A stretch of DNA of 64,000 nt from JAMQPK01 sp963782595 (GTDB lineage: Bacteria; Acidobacteriota; Vicinamibacteria; Vicinamibacterales; JAMQPK01): NCBI GenBank assembly GCA_963782595.1, contig CAWAKJ010000003.1, positions 496,001-560,000 on the forward strand. The letters run 5' to 3'. Positions 34,292 through 41,042 of this stretch are shown here, piece after piece (the stretch's first letter is position 1; the number at the start of each line of letters is the position of its first letter). The notes beneath the pieces were generated by a model, which worked only from the letters and a program-made list of their open reading frames with translations, had not been told where the DNA came from and ran no database searches. Both the position numbers and the translations under genes were made by a program.

Positions 34292-34747
34292 TCACTGGTG
34301 ATCCAGCGCTGCTTTTACTGCGGGCAACGCCATCCAGAGGCGAATCCGGCTGAGCAGCTCTCTGGCCACGTTGTCGAACGCACGCTGACGCTGCTCGTCG
34401 GTGCCCCGCACTGCGGCGGGATCCTCGAAACTCCAATGAATCCGTTCCGGATCCCCGGGGAATGTCGGACAACTTTCCGCCGCGCGGTCGCACACGGTAA
34501 TGACGAAATTGAACTGATCTTCGAGGAACTGATCCAGCAGCTTGGGCCGTTGACCGTCCATCTCGACGTTCAATACCCGCCGGGCCGCAAGACGAGCCAT
34601 TGGATGAATCTCTGGTTGAGGCGCACTGCCGGCGCTTTCGACGCGGATCTTTTCCTGCCCCAAATGTCGAAGAATGACTTCGGCAATCTGCGAGCGCGCG
34701 GAATTGCCAGTGCACAGGAACAGAACGCTCAAGGACGGGTCGGCCAT
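34292..34747 (-). CDS. arsC: arsenate reductase, low-molecular-weight phosphatase (thioredoxin-linked) type
   Basis: A 151-residue protein. The P-loop is C12TGNSAR18S, and two further cysteines for the relay disulfide are C86 and C93 (VCDRAAESCPTFPGD), the pattern of S. aureus/B. subtilis ArsC. It reduces arsenate to arsenite in the cytoplasm using thioredoxin. The ATG at 34747 is preceded by AAGGAG and lies inside the end of the aquaporin gene (19-bp overlap), so it is the third gene of an arsM-aqpS-arsC operon. Arsenite formed here can leave through the channel or be methylated by ArsM. Confidence 0.93.
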   Translation of the reverse strand: MADPSLSVLFLCTGNSARSQIAEVILRHLGQEKIRVESAGSAPQPEIHPMARLAARRVLNVEMDGQRPKLLDQFLEDQFNFVITVCDRAAESCPTFPGDPERIHWSFEDPAAVRGTDEQRQRAFDNVARELLSRIRLWMALPAVKAALDHQ

Positions 34748-35424
34748 GTCGAATCTCCTTGCGGTGATGCCATCAGCCAGCGGAACAGAACTGTGCTGGC
34801 GACAGCCCCGACCGTCTGCCCGGCCAGGAAGCCGGGCACGTCCGCCGGACGGATGCCGGCGAACGTGTCGGTCAGCGCTCGGGCAATCGTGACTGCCGGA
34901 TTTGCGAATGACGTGGATGCCGTAAACCAATACGCCGATGTGATGTAGGCCGCAACGGCGAACGCCGTGACTGATCCTTGTCTTTGCGAAGAGCCGAAGA
35001 TCACGGCAAGCAGACCGAACGTCGCGACACATTCACTGAGCACCTGTGCCGGGCCGCTACGCGCGTGGTGCGAGATCGTGACGGCTGCTTCCGAGAACAT
35101 CGCGTGTGCGACAACGACACCGAGGCACGCCGCAATGGTCTGCGTGACGATGTACCCTGAGGCCTCACTCCACGTCAGCCCCCGTTGAGAAGCGTTCGCG
35201 ATCGTGACGGCTGGATTGAAGTGAGCGCCCGAGATTGGCCCGAAGGTCGAGACGAGCGCGACGAGTGCCGCACCAGTGGCCAAAGCATTCGCCAGCAGCG
35301 CGATCGCCACGTTTCCGCCCGCCAGCCGTTCGGCCATGATTCCGGAGCCGACAATGCTGGTGAGGAGCAGACACGTGCCGACGCCTTCTGCCACCAGACG
35401 TCGAGAAAGGCTGTAGGACGTCAT
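34729..35424 (-). CDS. aqpS: aquaglyceroporin-type channel, AqpS-like (arsenite channel)
   Basis: A 231-residue major-intrinsic-protein with six membrane segments and two NPA boxes: HFNPAVT (N70) and FANPAVT (N175). Its position between arsM and arsC, overlapping both (ATGA overlap upstream, 19 bp downstream), points to conduction of As(OH)3, as shown for AqpS in Sinorhizobium meliloti. No ArsB or Acr3 pump is present in this cluster, so detoxification would rely on downhill arsenite flow after arsenate reduction, plus methylation. The start at 35424 is fixed by the overlap with the arsM stop. Confidence 0.88.
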   Translation of the reverse strand: MTSYSLSRRLVAEGVGTCLLLTSIVGSGIMAERLAGGNVAIALLANALATGAALVALVSTFGPISGAHFNPAVTIANASQRGLTWSEASGYIVTQTIAACLGVVVAHAMFSEAAVTISHHARSGPAQVLSECVATFGLLAVIFGSSQRQGSVTAFAVAAYITSAYWFTASTSFANPAVTIARALTDTFAGIRPADVPGFLAGQTVGAVASTVLFRWLMASPQGDSTWPTRP

Positions 35425-36203
35425 GCACAGCAGGTCGTCTCGCAACACCGTGTTGCGACCGGTTTGGTTGCCCGGACAAAAGCGCTTGCAAATCTGCCGT
35501 CCTCGAGTTCGTACGCGCGCCATTGTTCTATGGACACGTCGCGGAACCCTGCATCCTGCAACTTGGCCGCGTACGTCTTGTCCTCGAGCGCGCCGGCGAA
35601 ACATCCAACCCAGAGCTCCATGCTCTTGCGGACATCTGCCGGCACTTCGCCAATTGCGACGACATCCGAGACAGCCAGCCGGCCACCCGGCTTGAGCACG
35701 CGGAAGGCTTCGCGAAACACGGCGTCCTTGTCGGACGAGAGGTTGATCACGCAGTTCGAGATGATCACGTCGATGGAGTTGTCGGGGAGTGGGATGGCCT
35801 CGATGGTGCCCCTCAGGAACTCCACATTCGTGGCGCCGGCCTTGCGTTGATTCTCGCGGGCAAGGGCGAGCATCTCATCCGTCATGTCGAGCCCGTAGAC
35901 CTTGCCCGTCGGACCCACACGCCTGGCCGAGAGGAGGACGTCGATGCCGCCGCCAGACCCGAGATCGAGCACGGTCTGGCCCTTCTCAAGCGACGCAAGC
36001 GCTGTCGGATTGCCGCAGCCAAGGGACGCGACGACGGCGTCATTGGGCAGCGTGTCGGTCTCGTCCTTCTCATACAAGTTCGAGGTCATGGGGTCGCTGC
36101 ACCCGCAGGCCGAAGGGCCGCAACACCCGTCTCCAGCCGCGACCGATCGGGCGATCTCGCCGTACTTCTCCCGCACGGCCTGTTGCACATCTGAGTTGGT
36201 CAT
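35421..36203 (-). CDS. arsM: arsenite S-adenosylmethionine methyltransferase
   Basis: A 260-residue class-I methyltransferase. The SAM site is VLDLGSGGGIDVLLSARRVG (78-97). The three conserved arsenic-binding cysteines are in place: C63 (SLGCGNP), C151 (SNCVINLS) and C201 (VGCFAGAL). The tail RCCETTCCA is an extra cysteine cluster seen in many ArsM proteins, as is the CCGPSACGC segment at 27-35. It methylates As(III) to mono-, di- and trimethyl forms. It is the first gene of the minus-strand operon, with AGGAG seven bases before the ATG, and is transcribed divergently from arsR across two operator-like palindromes. Confidence 0.95.
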   Translation of the reverse strand: MTNSDVQQAVREKYGEIARSVAAGDGCCGPSACGCSDPMTSNLYEKDETDTLPNDAVVASLGCGNPTALASLEKGQTVLDLGSGGGIDVLLSARRVGPTGKVYGLDMTDEMLALARENQRKAGATNVEFLRGTIEAIPLPDNSIDVIISNCVINLSSDKDAVFREAFRVLKPGGRLAVSDVVAIGEVPADVRKSMELWVGCFAGALEDKTYAAKLQDAGFRDVSIEQWRAYELEDGRFASAFVRATKPVATRCCETTCCA

Positions 36204-36229
36204 AAAGCTGCTCCTGTATACTCGTTCTA

Positions 36230-36289
36230 TATTCGCCTTGGCGTATACTAGAAATTACGGTACGAACTCTATATTTGTCAAGGCGTATA
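36230..36289. promoter_or_regulatory. two ArsR-type operator palindromes between arsM and arsR
   Basis: TATTCGCCTTGGCGTATA (36230-36247) and TATTTGTCAAGGCGTATA (36272-36289) share the frame TATTyGyC-aaGGCGTATA. They resemble the inverted ATTCGC-n-GCGAAT sites bound by ArsR/SmtB dimers. The second overlaps the AAGG that could serve as the arsR Shine-Dalgarno, giving a direct autoregulation route. The region is markedly AT-rich for this DNA. Confidence 0.65.
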
Positions 36290-36290
36290 T

Positions 36291-36692
36291 ATGAAGGGTC
36301 AGTTACACGAACTCGAAACGGTTCTCAAGGCCCTGGCCGACACCACACGGCTCCGCATTCTCGGTTTGCTCACAACCGGAGAAGTCTGTGTCTGCCATGT
36401 TCACGAGAGCCTGAAAATTTCCCAGCCGAAAGCCTCACGTCATCTGGCCTACTTGCGGCGAGCAGGGCTTGTCGAGACGCGCCGGGATGGCCTGTGGGTG
36501 CACTACAAGCTGGCGCCGGCCGTCGATCCTCTCGTGGCGACGATTCAGCAGGCCGTCACGCACACGCTCGGGCACGTCGATGCCGTGAAAAAGGATGCGC
36601 AACGGCTGCAGCGCCAGACCGGTTGCTGCCTGCCTGAAGTGGCAGGCGCGCCATCTTATGCCTGCTGCGAAACCGACTGTCGAAATCCTTAG
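36291..36692 (+). CDS. arsR: ArsR/SmtB-family arsenic-responsive repressor
   Basis: A 133-residue winged-helix repressor: LETVLKALADTTRLRILGLL, recognition region SLKISQPKASRHLAYLRRAG and wing LVETRRDGLWVHYKL. Cysteines C33 and C35 (EVCVCHVHES) match the alpha-3 As(III) site. The C-terminal tail has more Cys (GCCLPEVAG, YACCETDC), which may add ligands. Without arsenite it should repress both itself and the divergent arsM-aqpS-arsC operon through the palindromes at 36230-36289. The ATG is set by the repressor N-terminus, just after the second palindrome. Confidence 0.92.
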   Translation: MKGQLHELETVLKALADTTRLRILGLLTTGEVCVCHVHESLKISQPKASRHLAYLRRAGLVETRRDGLWVHYKLAPAVDPLVATIQQAVTHTLGHVDAVKKDAQRLQRQTGCCLPEVAGAPSYACCETDCRNP

Positions 36693-36729
36693 GCGTTCCG
36701 AGCGCTGAGTACTGGATAATTCGCGCTTG

Positions 36730-37470
36730 ATGCGATTGCCCGCGGCCGACCCGGATCCCGTTGTTTCGCGCGCGGCGTTGAAGGGGCTGAAGGTCAAATG
36801 GCTCGGACATGCCACGCTGCTCGTCACATCTCCCAAGGGCGTGCGCCTGTTGATCGATCCGTTCCTGACGAACAACCCGTCTTGTCCCGCTTCCGCGAAA
36901 CGTGTCGGCGCCGTCGATCTCCTGCTCGTCACGCACGGCCACTCGGATCATTGTGAAGACGCCGTCGCGGTTGCGCGCGAATCAGGCGCAACGGTCGTCG
37001 CCTCTCCTGAACTGACCGGATGGCTCGAGCGTCAGGGCGTCAAACATCTCCGGCCGATGAACCTCGGCGGCCGTCAAAATCTTCTGGGCCTCCAGATCGG
37101 AATGGTGCCGGCGCTGCACAGCAGCAGCGCGCCGGATGGCGCCTATCTCGGCCCGGCGACCGGGTTCGTCGTGCGATTCGAAGACGGGATGGCCGCGTAT
37201 TTCGCCGGCGACACAGCGCTCTTCAGCGATATGCGTCTCATCCGCGACCGGTACGCACCGGAAGTGGCGTTTCTGCCCATCGGCGACCGCTTTACCATGG
37301 GGCCGGAAGAGGCCGCGGTTGCGGCCGAATGGCTCGGCGTACGAGCTGTCGTGCCGATCCATTACGGGACCTTTCCCGAGCTGACGGGGACCCCGGACGA
37401 GCTGCGGCGGCACTGCGGTCCGAAGGGCATCGACGTGATTGAATTGCGGGCCGGAGAGACGGTCGGATGA
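36730..37470 (+). CDS. metal-dependent hydrolase of the metallo-beta-lactamase fold (UPF0173)
   Basis: A protein of about 246 residues. LKVKWLGHATLLVTSPKGVR opens the fold, and the metal site is LLVTHGHSDHCED (THxHxDH). Later ligands lie in HSSSAPDGAYLGPATGFVVR, YFAGDTALFSD and VPIHYGTFPE. UPF0173 proteins are soluble hydrolases with unassigned substrates, often L-ascorbate-6-phosphate lactonase-like. No signal peptide is present. The stop overlaps the start of the M61 peptidase (ATGA), so the two are coupled. The start could also be a little downstream, before GLKVKWLG, since the first 15 residues are not typical of the family. Confidence 0.85.
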   Translation: MRLPAADPDPVVSRAALKGLKVKWLGHATLLVTSPKGVRLLIDPFLTNNPSCPASAKRVGAVDLLLVTHGHSDHCEDAVAVARESGATVVASPELTGWLERQGVKHLRPMNLGGRQNLLGLQIGMVPALHSSSAPDGAYLGPATGFVVRFEDGMAAYFAGDTALFSDMRLIRDRYAPEVAFLPIGDRFTMGPEEAAVAAEWLGVRAVVPIHYGTFPELTGTPDELRRHCGPKGIDVIELRAGETVG

Positions 37471-39350
37471 AGAGCAACGGAAACACGAGGAACACAAAGG
37501 TCACGAAGAATCGAACCCCACAAGATCACAAAGGACTCTTTTCTTCGTGTTCTTGTCTGGTTCCTTTCTTCGTGTTCTTCGTGTTCGTATTTTCGTTTGG
37601 ACCGGTGGGTGCGCAGACGCTGGAGCCCATCCGGTACACTCTGACGTTTCCCGCACCGCACACGCATTACGTCGAAGTCGATGCCTCCTATCCGACCGAA
37701 GGGCGTGCCCACGTCGAGCTGATGATGGCCGTCTGGACGCCGGGCTCGTACCTCGTTCGCGAGTACGCGCGGCACGTCGAGGCGCTGACGGCGGCAGATC
37801 CGGCGCGCGCGCCGCTTCCGGTTGAGAAGACCCGGAAGAACAGGTGGCGCATCGCGACCAACGGTGCGAGGACCATATCGGTGCGCTATCGCGTCTACGG
37901 GCACGAGATGAGCGTACGCACCAACTGGGTGGACGACGAGATGGCCATCCTCAACGGCGCGCCGACCTTCATCACTCTGCTTGAATCGCCCTCCCGACGC
38001 CCGCACGAAGTGCGGATCGAGTTGCCGCGCACGTGGAAGAAAAGCCTTTCGCCAATGGCGCCGGGACCGGGAGCAAACAGGTACATCGCCGCCGACTACG
38101 ACACGCTCGTCGATTCGCCCATCGTCGCGGGCGACCCGGCGGTGTATGAGTTCAGCGTTCAGGGCAGGCCGCACTACCTCGTCAACTTCCGCGAGCGCGG
38201 CAGCTGGAACGGCTCGCGGGCGGCGCGCGATCTGGCGGCCGTATCGGGGGCCATCGCCGCGTTCTGGGGTGGCGTGCCGTTCGATCGATATTATTTCTTC
38301 AACGTGATCGGTGCGGCAAGGAACGGGCTCGAGCATAAGAGCTCGGCCCTGTTGAACATTCCGTTGGAATCGAACGCGCGTGAGACTTATCTGGAATGGC
38401 TCAGCCTCGCGAGCCATGAGTACTTTCATGCGTGGAGCGGCAAGCGCCTCCGGCCGGTTGAACTTGGTCCGTTCGACTACGAGAACGAGGTCTACACGAA
38501 GGGGCTGTGGTTCGCGGAAGGGCTGACCGACTATTACGCCGACCTCATGCTGGCCCGCGCGGGTGTGGCGACGCGCGACGAGATGCTGGGCGCGCTGTCG
38601 GCGCAAATCCGCAACCTCCAGACCACTCCTGGACGCCTCGAGCAGTCCGTCGAGATGGCGTCCTACGATGCGTGGATCAAGTACTACCGTTCGGACGAGA
38701 ACACACCGAACAGCGCCATCAGCTATTACGTGAAGGGTGCGGTCGTCGGGTTTCTGCTCGACGCGAACATCCGGCGGCTGACTGACGGAACGCGATCGCT
38801 CGACGACGTGATGCGCGTGATGTTCGGCCGCTTTTCGGCGGAGAAGGGGTTCACGGGCGAAGACGTGCGCGCCGCGATCGCGGAAGCTGCGGGCCCCGCT
38901 CAAACGGGGGAAATACGCGCGTGGTTGCAGCGCGCACTGGAGTCGACGGCCGAGCTCGACTACGCTGCCGCGATCGACTGGTTCGGACTGCGATTGATAC
39001 CGCCGGCCGGCGCTCCTCGAGCGTGGCTGGGTGTGACGACCCGAACGGAAAATCAACGGACGATCGTGTCAGGGATTCGCCGTGACTCGCCGGCCGCGGC
39101 GGCCGGGTTGTCGCTCGTCGACGACATCGCCGCCGTCAATGGCGTACCGGTGCAGCCCGGGCAATTGACGCAGCGTCTCGGGCAGTTCTCGCCAGGCACG
39201 AGAGTGACGCTCGCGGTCGTCAGGCATGGCGTCACCATTCCGCTCGAAGTGACACTCACGGCCGACCCTGCCCATGGCTGGGCGCTCAGCGTGTCTCCGA
39301 CCGCCGGCCGCGCGCAGACGCAACATCTCGAGGCGTGGCTCGCGCGCTAA
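37467..39350 (+). CDS. M61-family (glycyl aminopeptidase-like) exported peptidase with PDZ domain
   Basis: A 627-residue protein. The mature part begins near QTLEPIRYTLTFPAPHTHYV with the M61 N-terminal beta domain. The zinc site is SLASHEYFHAWSGKRLRP (H317, E318, H321) with LWFAEGLTDYYADL downstream providing the third ligand. A PDZ domain at about 515-600 (GVTTRTENQRTIVSGIRRDS, GLSLVDDIAAVNGVPV) ends the protein. It should be a periplasmic aminopeptidase. Residues about 3-45, which include the signal peptide core SCLVPFFVFFVFVFSFG, are encoded by a 9-nt-period inverted repeat (37482-37587). The start is fixed by ATGA overlap with the upstream gene. Confidence 0.9.
   Translation: MKSNGNTRNTKVTKNRTPQDHKGLFSSCSCLVPFFVFFVFVFSFGPVGAQTLEPIRYTLTFPAPHTHYVEVDASYPTEGRAHVELMMAVWTPGSYLVREYARHVEALTAADPARAPLPVEKTRKNRWRIATNGARTISVRYRVYGHEMSVRTNWVDDEMAILNGAPTFITLLESPSRRPHEVRIELPRTWKKSLSPMAPGPGANRYIAADYDTLVDSPIVAGDPAVYEFSVQGRPHYLVNFRERGSWNGSRAARDLAAVSGAIAAFWGGVPFDRYYFFNVIGAARNGLEHKSSALLNIPLESNARETYLEWLSLASHEYFHAWSGKRLRPVELGPFDYENEVYTKGLWFAEGLTDYYADLMLARAGVATRDEMLGALSAQIRNLQTTPGRLEQSVEMASYDAWIKYYRSDENTPNSAISYYVKGAVVGFLLDANIRRLTDGTRSLDDVMRVMFGRFSAEKGFTGEDVRAAIAEAAGPAQTGEIRAWLQRALESTAELDYAAAIDWFGLRLIPPAGAPRAWLGVTTRTENQRTIVSGIRRDSPAAAAGLSLVDDIAAVNGVPVQPGQLTQRLGQFSPGTRVTLAVVRHGVTIPLEVTLTADPAHGWALSVSPTAGRAQTQHLEAWLAR
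37482..37587. repeat. inverted 9-nt-period repeat that encodes the M61 signal peptide
   Basis: Left arm has three 9-mers AACACGAGG, AACACAAAG, GTCACGAAG (37482-37508). Right arm has CTTCGTGTT, CTTGTCTGG and TTCGTGTTC repeats (37543-37587). The same family is at 58451-58582. In the M61 frame the right arm reads Phe/Val-rich (FFVFFVFVF), a functional-looking hydrophobic core. Confidence 0.8.
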
Positions 39351-40540
39351 TGATGGTGCGGCTCGATCGTTGCCTGCGACGCGGCGCCGAAGCGGTATCG
39401 CACAAACAAATGAAATGACAGCGGGGCGCCGTAACTTTCCTGCAACATGAGCGGCACGTAGTACATCGTGGTATCGCCGCCGATGCCGATCCACCCAAGC
39501 GCGCTCGTCACGATGTCGCGTGTGTAACCCACTGTGAACGCACCGACGTGCATCAGCTCGTGTGAAGGCTGAAGAAATCCCCCGTGCGTGTGGGGCAATT
39601 CCTTACCGACGAACTCGATACGCGAGTACAGGTGGTTCCGACCGAGCCACGAGATGTTGCTTTCCACGAGTCCACCGTTCGACCGGCCGTGCGCCTCGCG
39701 GTTGTGTCCCCAGGCGGCCATGACCGCCGTCGAAATCGCGCCGGTTCGTGTGTGAGCGATCGAGGCGCCCACGCGCGTCGCGTTTCCCGGATTGAGGAAC
39801 TCGGGCTCGGTGATTCGTGCGCCCGAGAGCTGGGCGCTCCAGGGCCCACGATTCCAGGAGCCGCGCATCGACCATGAGTCGAGCATGCCCAAGTCGATGT
39901 CGGTGCGATCTTCGTCGGGCTCGCGCCCGCGAAACCACGACGTTTCGATGCCCATCCCCGATCGGAACACGCCAAAGGTCAGCACCCCGGGCGTGATGTG
40001 GGCCGAGTCGAGGTGATGATGCGCGAGCGGCGCCTGCGGATTTTCGACGGCCGACGGCCGATGCATGAACGGCGGCGGACCGAGCGCAGGAGAGCCCACT
40101 GCCGCGGCAGACGCCGCGAGCCTCCACGGGCCCACCGTCCGTGCATATCCGACACTCAATGCCGCAAACAAATCGTGAGGATGCTGATAGTCGATGAGCC
40201 TCGTATTGCCGAATGTTTCGCCGGTCTGGAACACCTGTGGCGAGCCGATTCTCTTCAACGTGAACGGCTCGAGCGAGAACATCGTGTGCAGCGTCAGCTG
40301 TCCGCGGCCGAGCGGTCTTTCGCCCCTGCCCATCGCCCAGTTCTGCGACTCGAACGTCGTGAAGTCGCGGAATCGCCGGTGCTGGTAGTTCAGCCCGGCA
40401 AAGGCGTTGCCGGTGAAGGTCCAACGCCAGGCGTCCGCAGATGGTGGCCCCTCCGCAGACGGCTGCGCGTCCGCGCGCGCCGCCATCAGGAGCAGCGTCA
40501 CCAGAAATATGGATCGTCGTACCTTGACATGCCGTGTCAT
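39347..40540 (-). CDS. exported beta-strand-rich outer-membrane-like protein, unknown
   Basis: A 397-residue protein with a signal peptide (MTRHVKVRRSIFLVTLLLMA, ending ARADAQ). Alternating aromatic/polar strands follow (FTGNAFAGLNYQHRRF, GIETSWFRGREPDE, HLYSRIEFVGKELPH), as in barrel proteins. It is histidine-rich: YQHPHDLF, LAHHHLDSAHITPG, and the very C-terminus is IEPHHH instead of an aromatic residue. I do not recognise a named family. Its stop overlaps that of the M61 gene by four bases. It is divergent from a Cys/His-rich small protein and two TonB receptors, so a role in metal (perhaps copper) handling is a reasonable guess. Confidence 0.6.
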   Translation of the reverse strand: MTRHVKVRRSIFLVTLLLMAARADAQPSAEGPPSADAWRWTFTGNAFAGLNYQHRRFRDFTTFESQNWAMGRGERPLGRGQLTLHTMFSLEPFTLKRIGSPQVFQTGETFGNTRLIDYQHPHDLFAALSVGYARTVGPWRLAASAAAVGSPALGPPPFMHRPSAVENPQAPLAHHHLDSAHITPGVLTFGVFRSGMGIETSWFRGREPDEDRTDIDLGMLDSWSMRGSWNRGPWSAQLSGARITEPEFLNPGNATRVGASIAHTRTGAISTAVMAAWGHNREAHGRSNGGLVESNISWLGRNHLYSRIEFVGKELPHTHGGFLQPSHELMHVGAFTVGYTRDIVTSALGWIGIGGDTTMYYVPLMLQESYGAPLSFHLFVRYRFGAASQATIEPHHH

Positions 40541-40564
40541 GCGAGAAGACCATAATGAGTCATC

Positions 40565-40948
40565 ATGCGGTCCGTACGCAATCGCGCCGGGTGGATTGTC
40601 ACAATTGCCCTTACGTGGCATGTGGTGGCGGTTGCCGCGGTGTCGATGGTCCTTGCCTGCGATCGAGGTCCGGCCCTCGAGCACGCCGGCATGGAGAACT
40701 GCCCGCTGCACAGCAAGCCGGTGTGTCCGCTGCACGCGGAGAAACACGGGACCCACGATTGCGACTGTCCGACGATTGGATGCTCGCAGACGGATACTGC
40801 ATTCACAGCGCTGTTCGGCGCTGTGGGAGTGGTACCTGACGCGACGGTGATGCCCGTGCCGCTCGAAACGGGCGATGCCGCCCATCCGGGTGGCTCCACG
40901 CCCGACCTTAACGCGCCCATTCCGCTCTCGCCTCCTCCGCGAACGTAG
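40565..40948 (+). CDS. small exported Cys/His-rich protein, putative metal binder
   Basis: A 127-residue protein with a hydrophobic N-terminal segment (WIVTIALTWHVVAVAAVSMV, about 10-29) and a Cys/His-rich middle: MENCPLHSKPVCPLHAEKHG, then THDCDCPTIGCSQ. The doubled CPLH motif and DCDC cluster suggest soft-metal binding in the periplasm. The rest is low-complexity and ends PIPLSPPPRT. It is divergent by 24 bp from the His-rich barrel gene and upstream of a TonB receptor. The stop TAG is part of the GTAG that begins a REP-like hairpin. I recognise no family. Confidence 0.6.
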   Translation: MRSVRNRAGWIVTIALTWHVVAVAAVSMVLACDRGPALEHAGMENCPLHSKPVCPLHAEKHGTHDCDCPTIGCSQTDTAFTALFGAVGVVPDATVMPVPLETGDAAHPGGSTPDLNAPIPLSPPPRT

Positions 40949-41011
40949 TGCTCGGTCCGGCTAAGCCGGACGCTACGTACCAAAGAGAGTCCAGCTCACG
41001 CCGGACTCTAC
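40945..41011. repeat. two tandem GTAG-type REP-like hairpins
   Basis: First: GTCCGGCT-AAGCCGGAC (40955-40971) followed by GCTACGTA. Second: AGAGTCC...GGACTCT (40986-41009) followed by ACGTA. Both end in CTACGTA, so on the minus strand each palindrome is preceded by GTAG. The left GTAG at 40945-40948 contains the stop codon of the preceding gene. Confidence 0.75.
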
Positions 41012-41042
41012 GTACTGGACAACCGAACACGGAGGAAGACCC

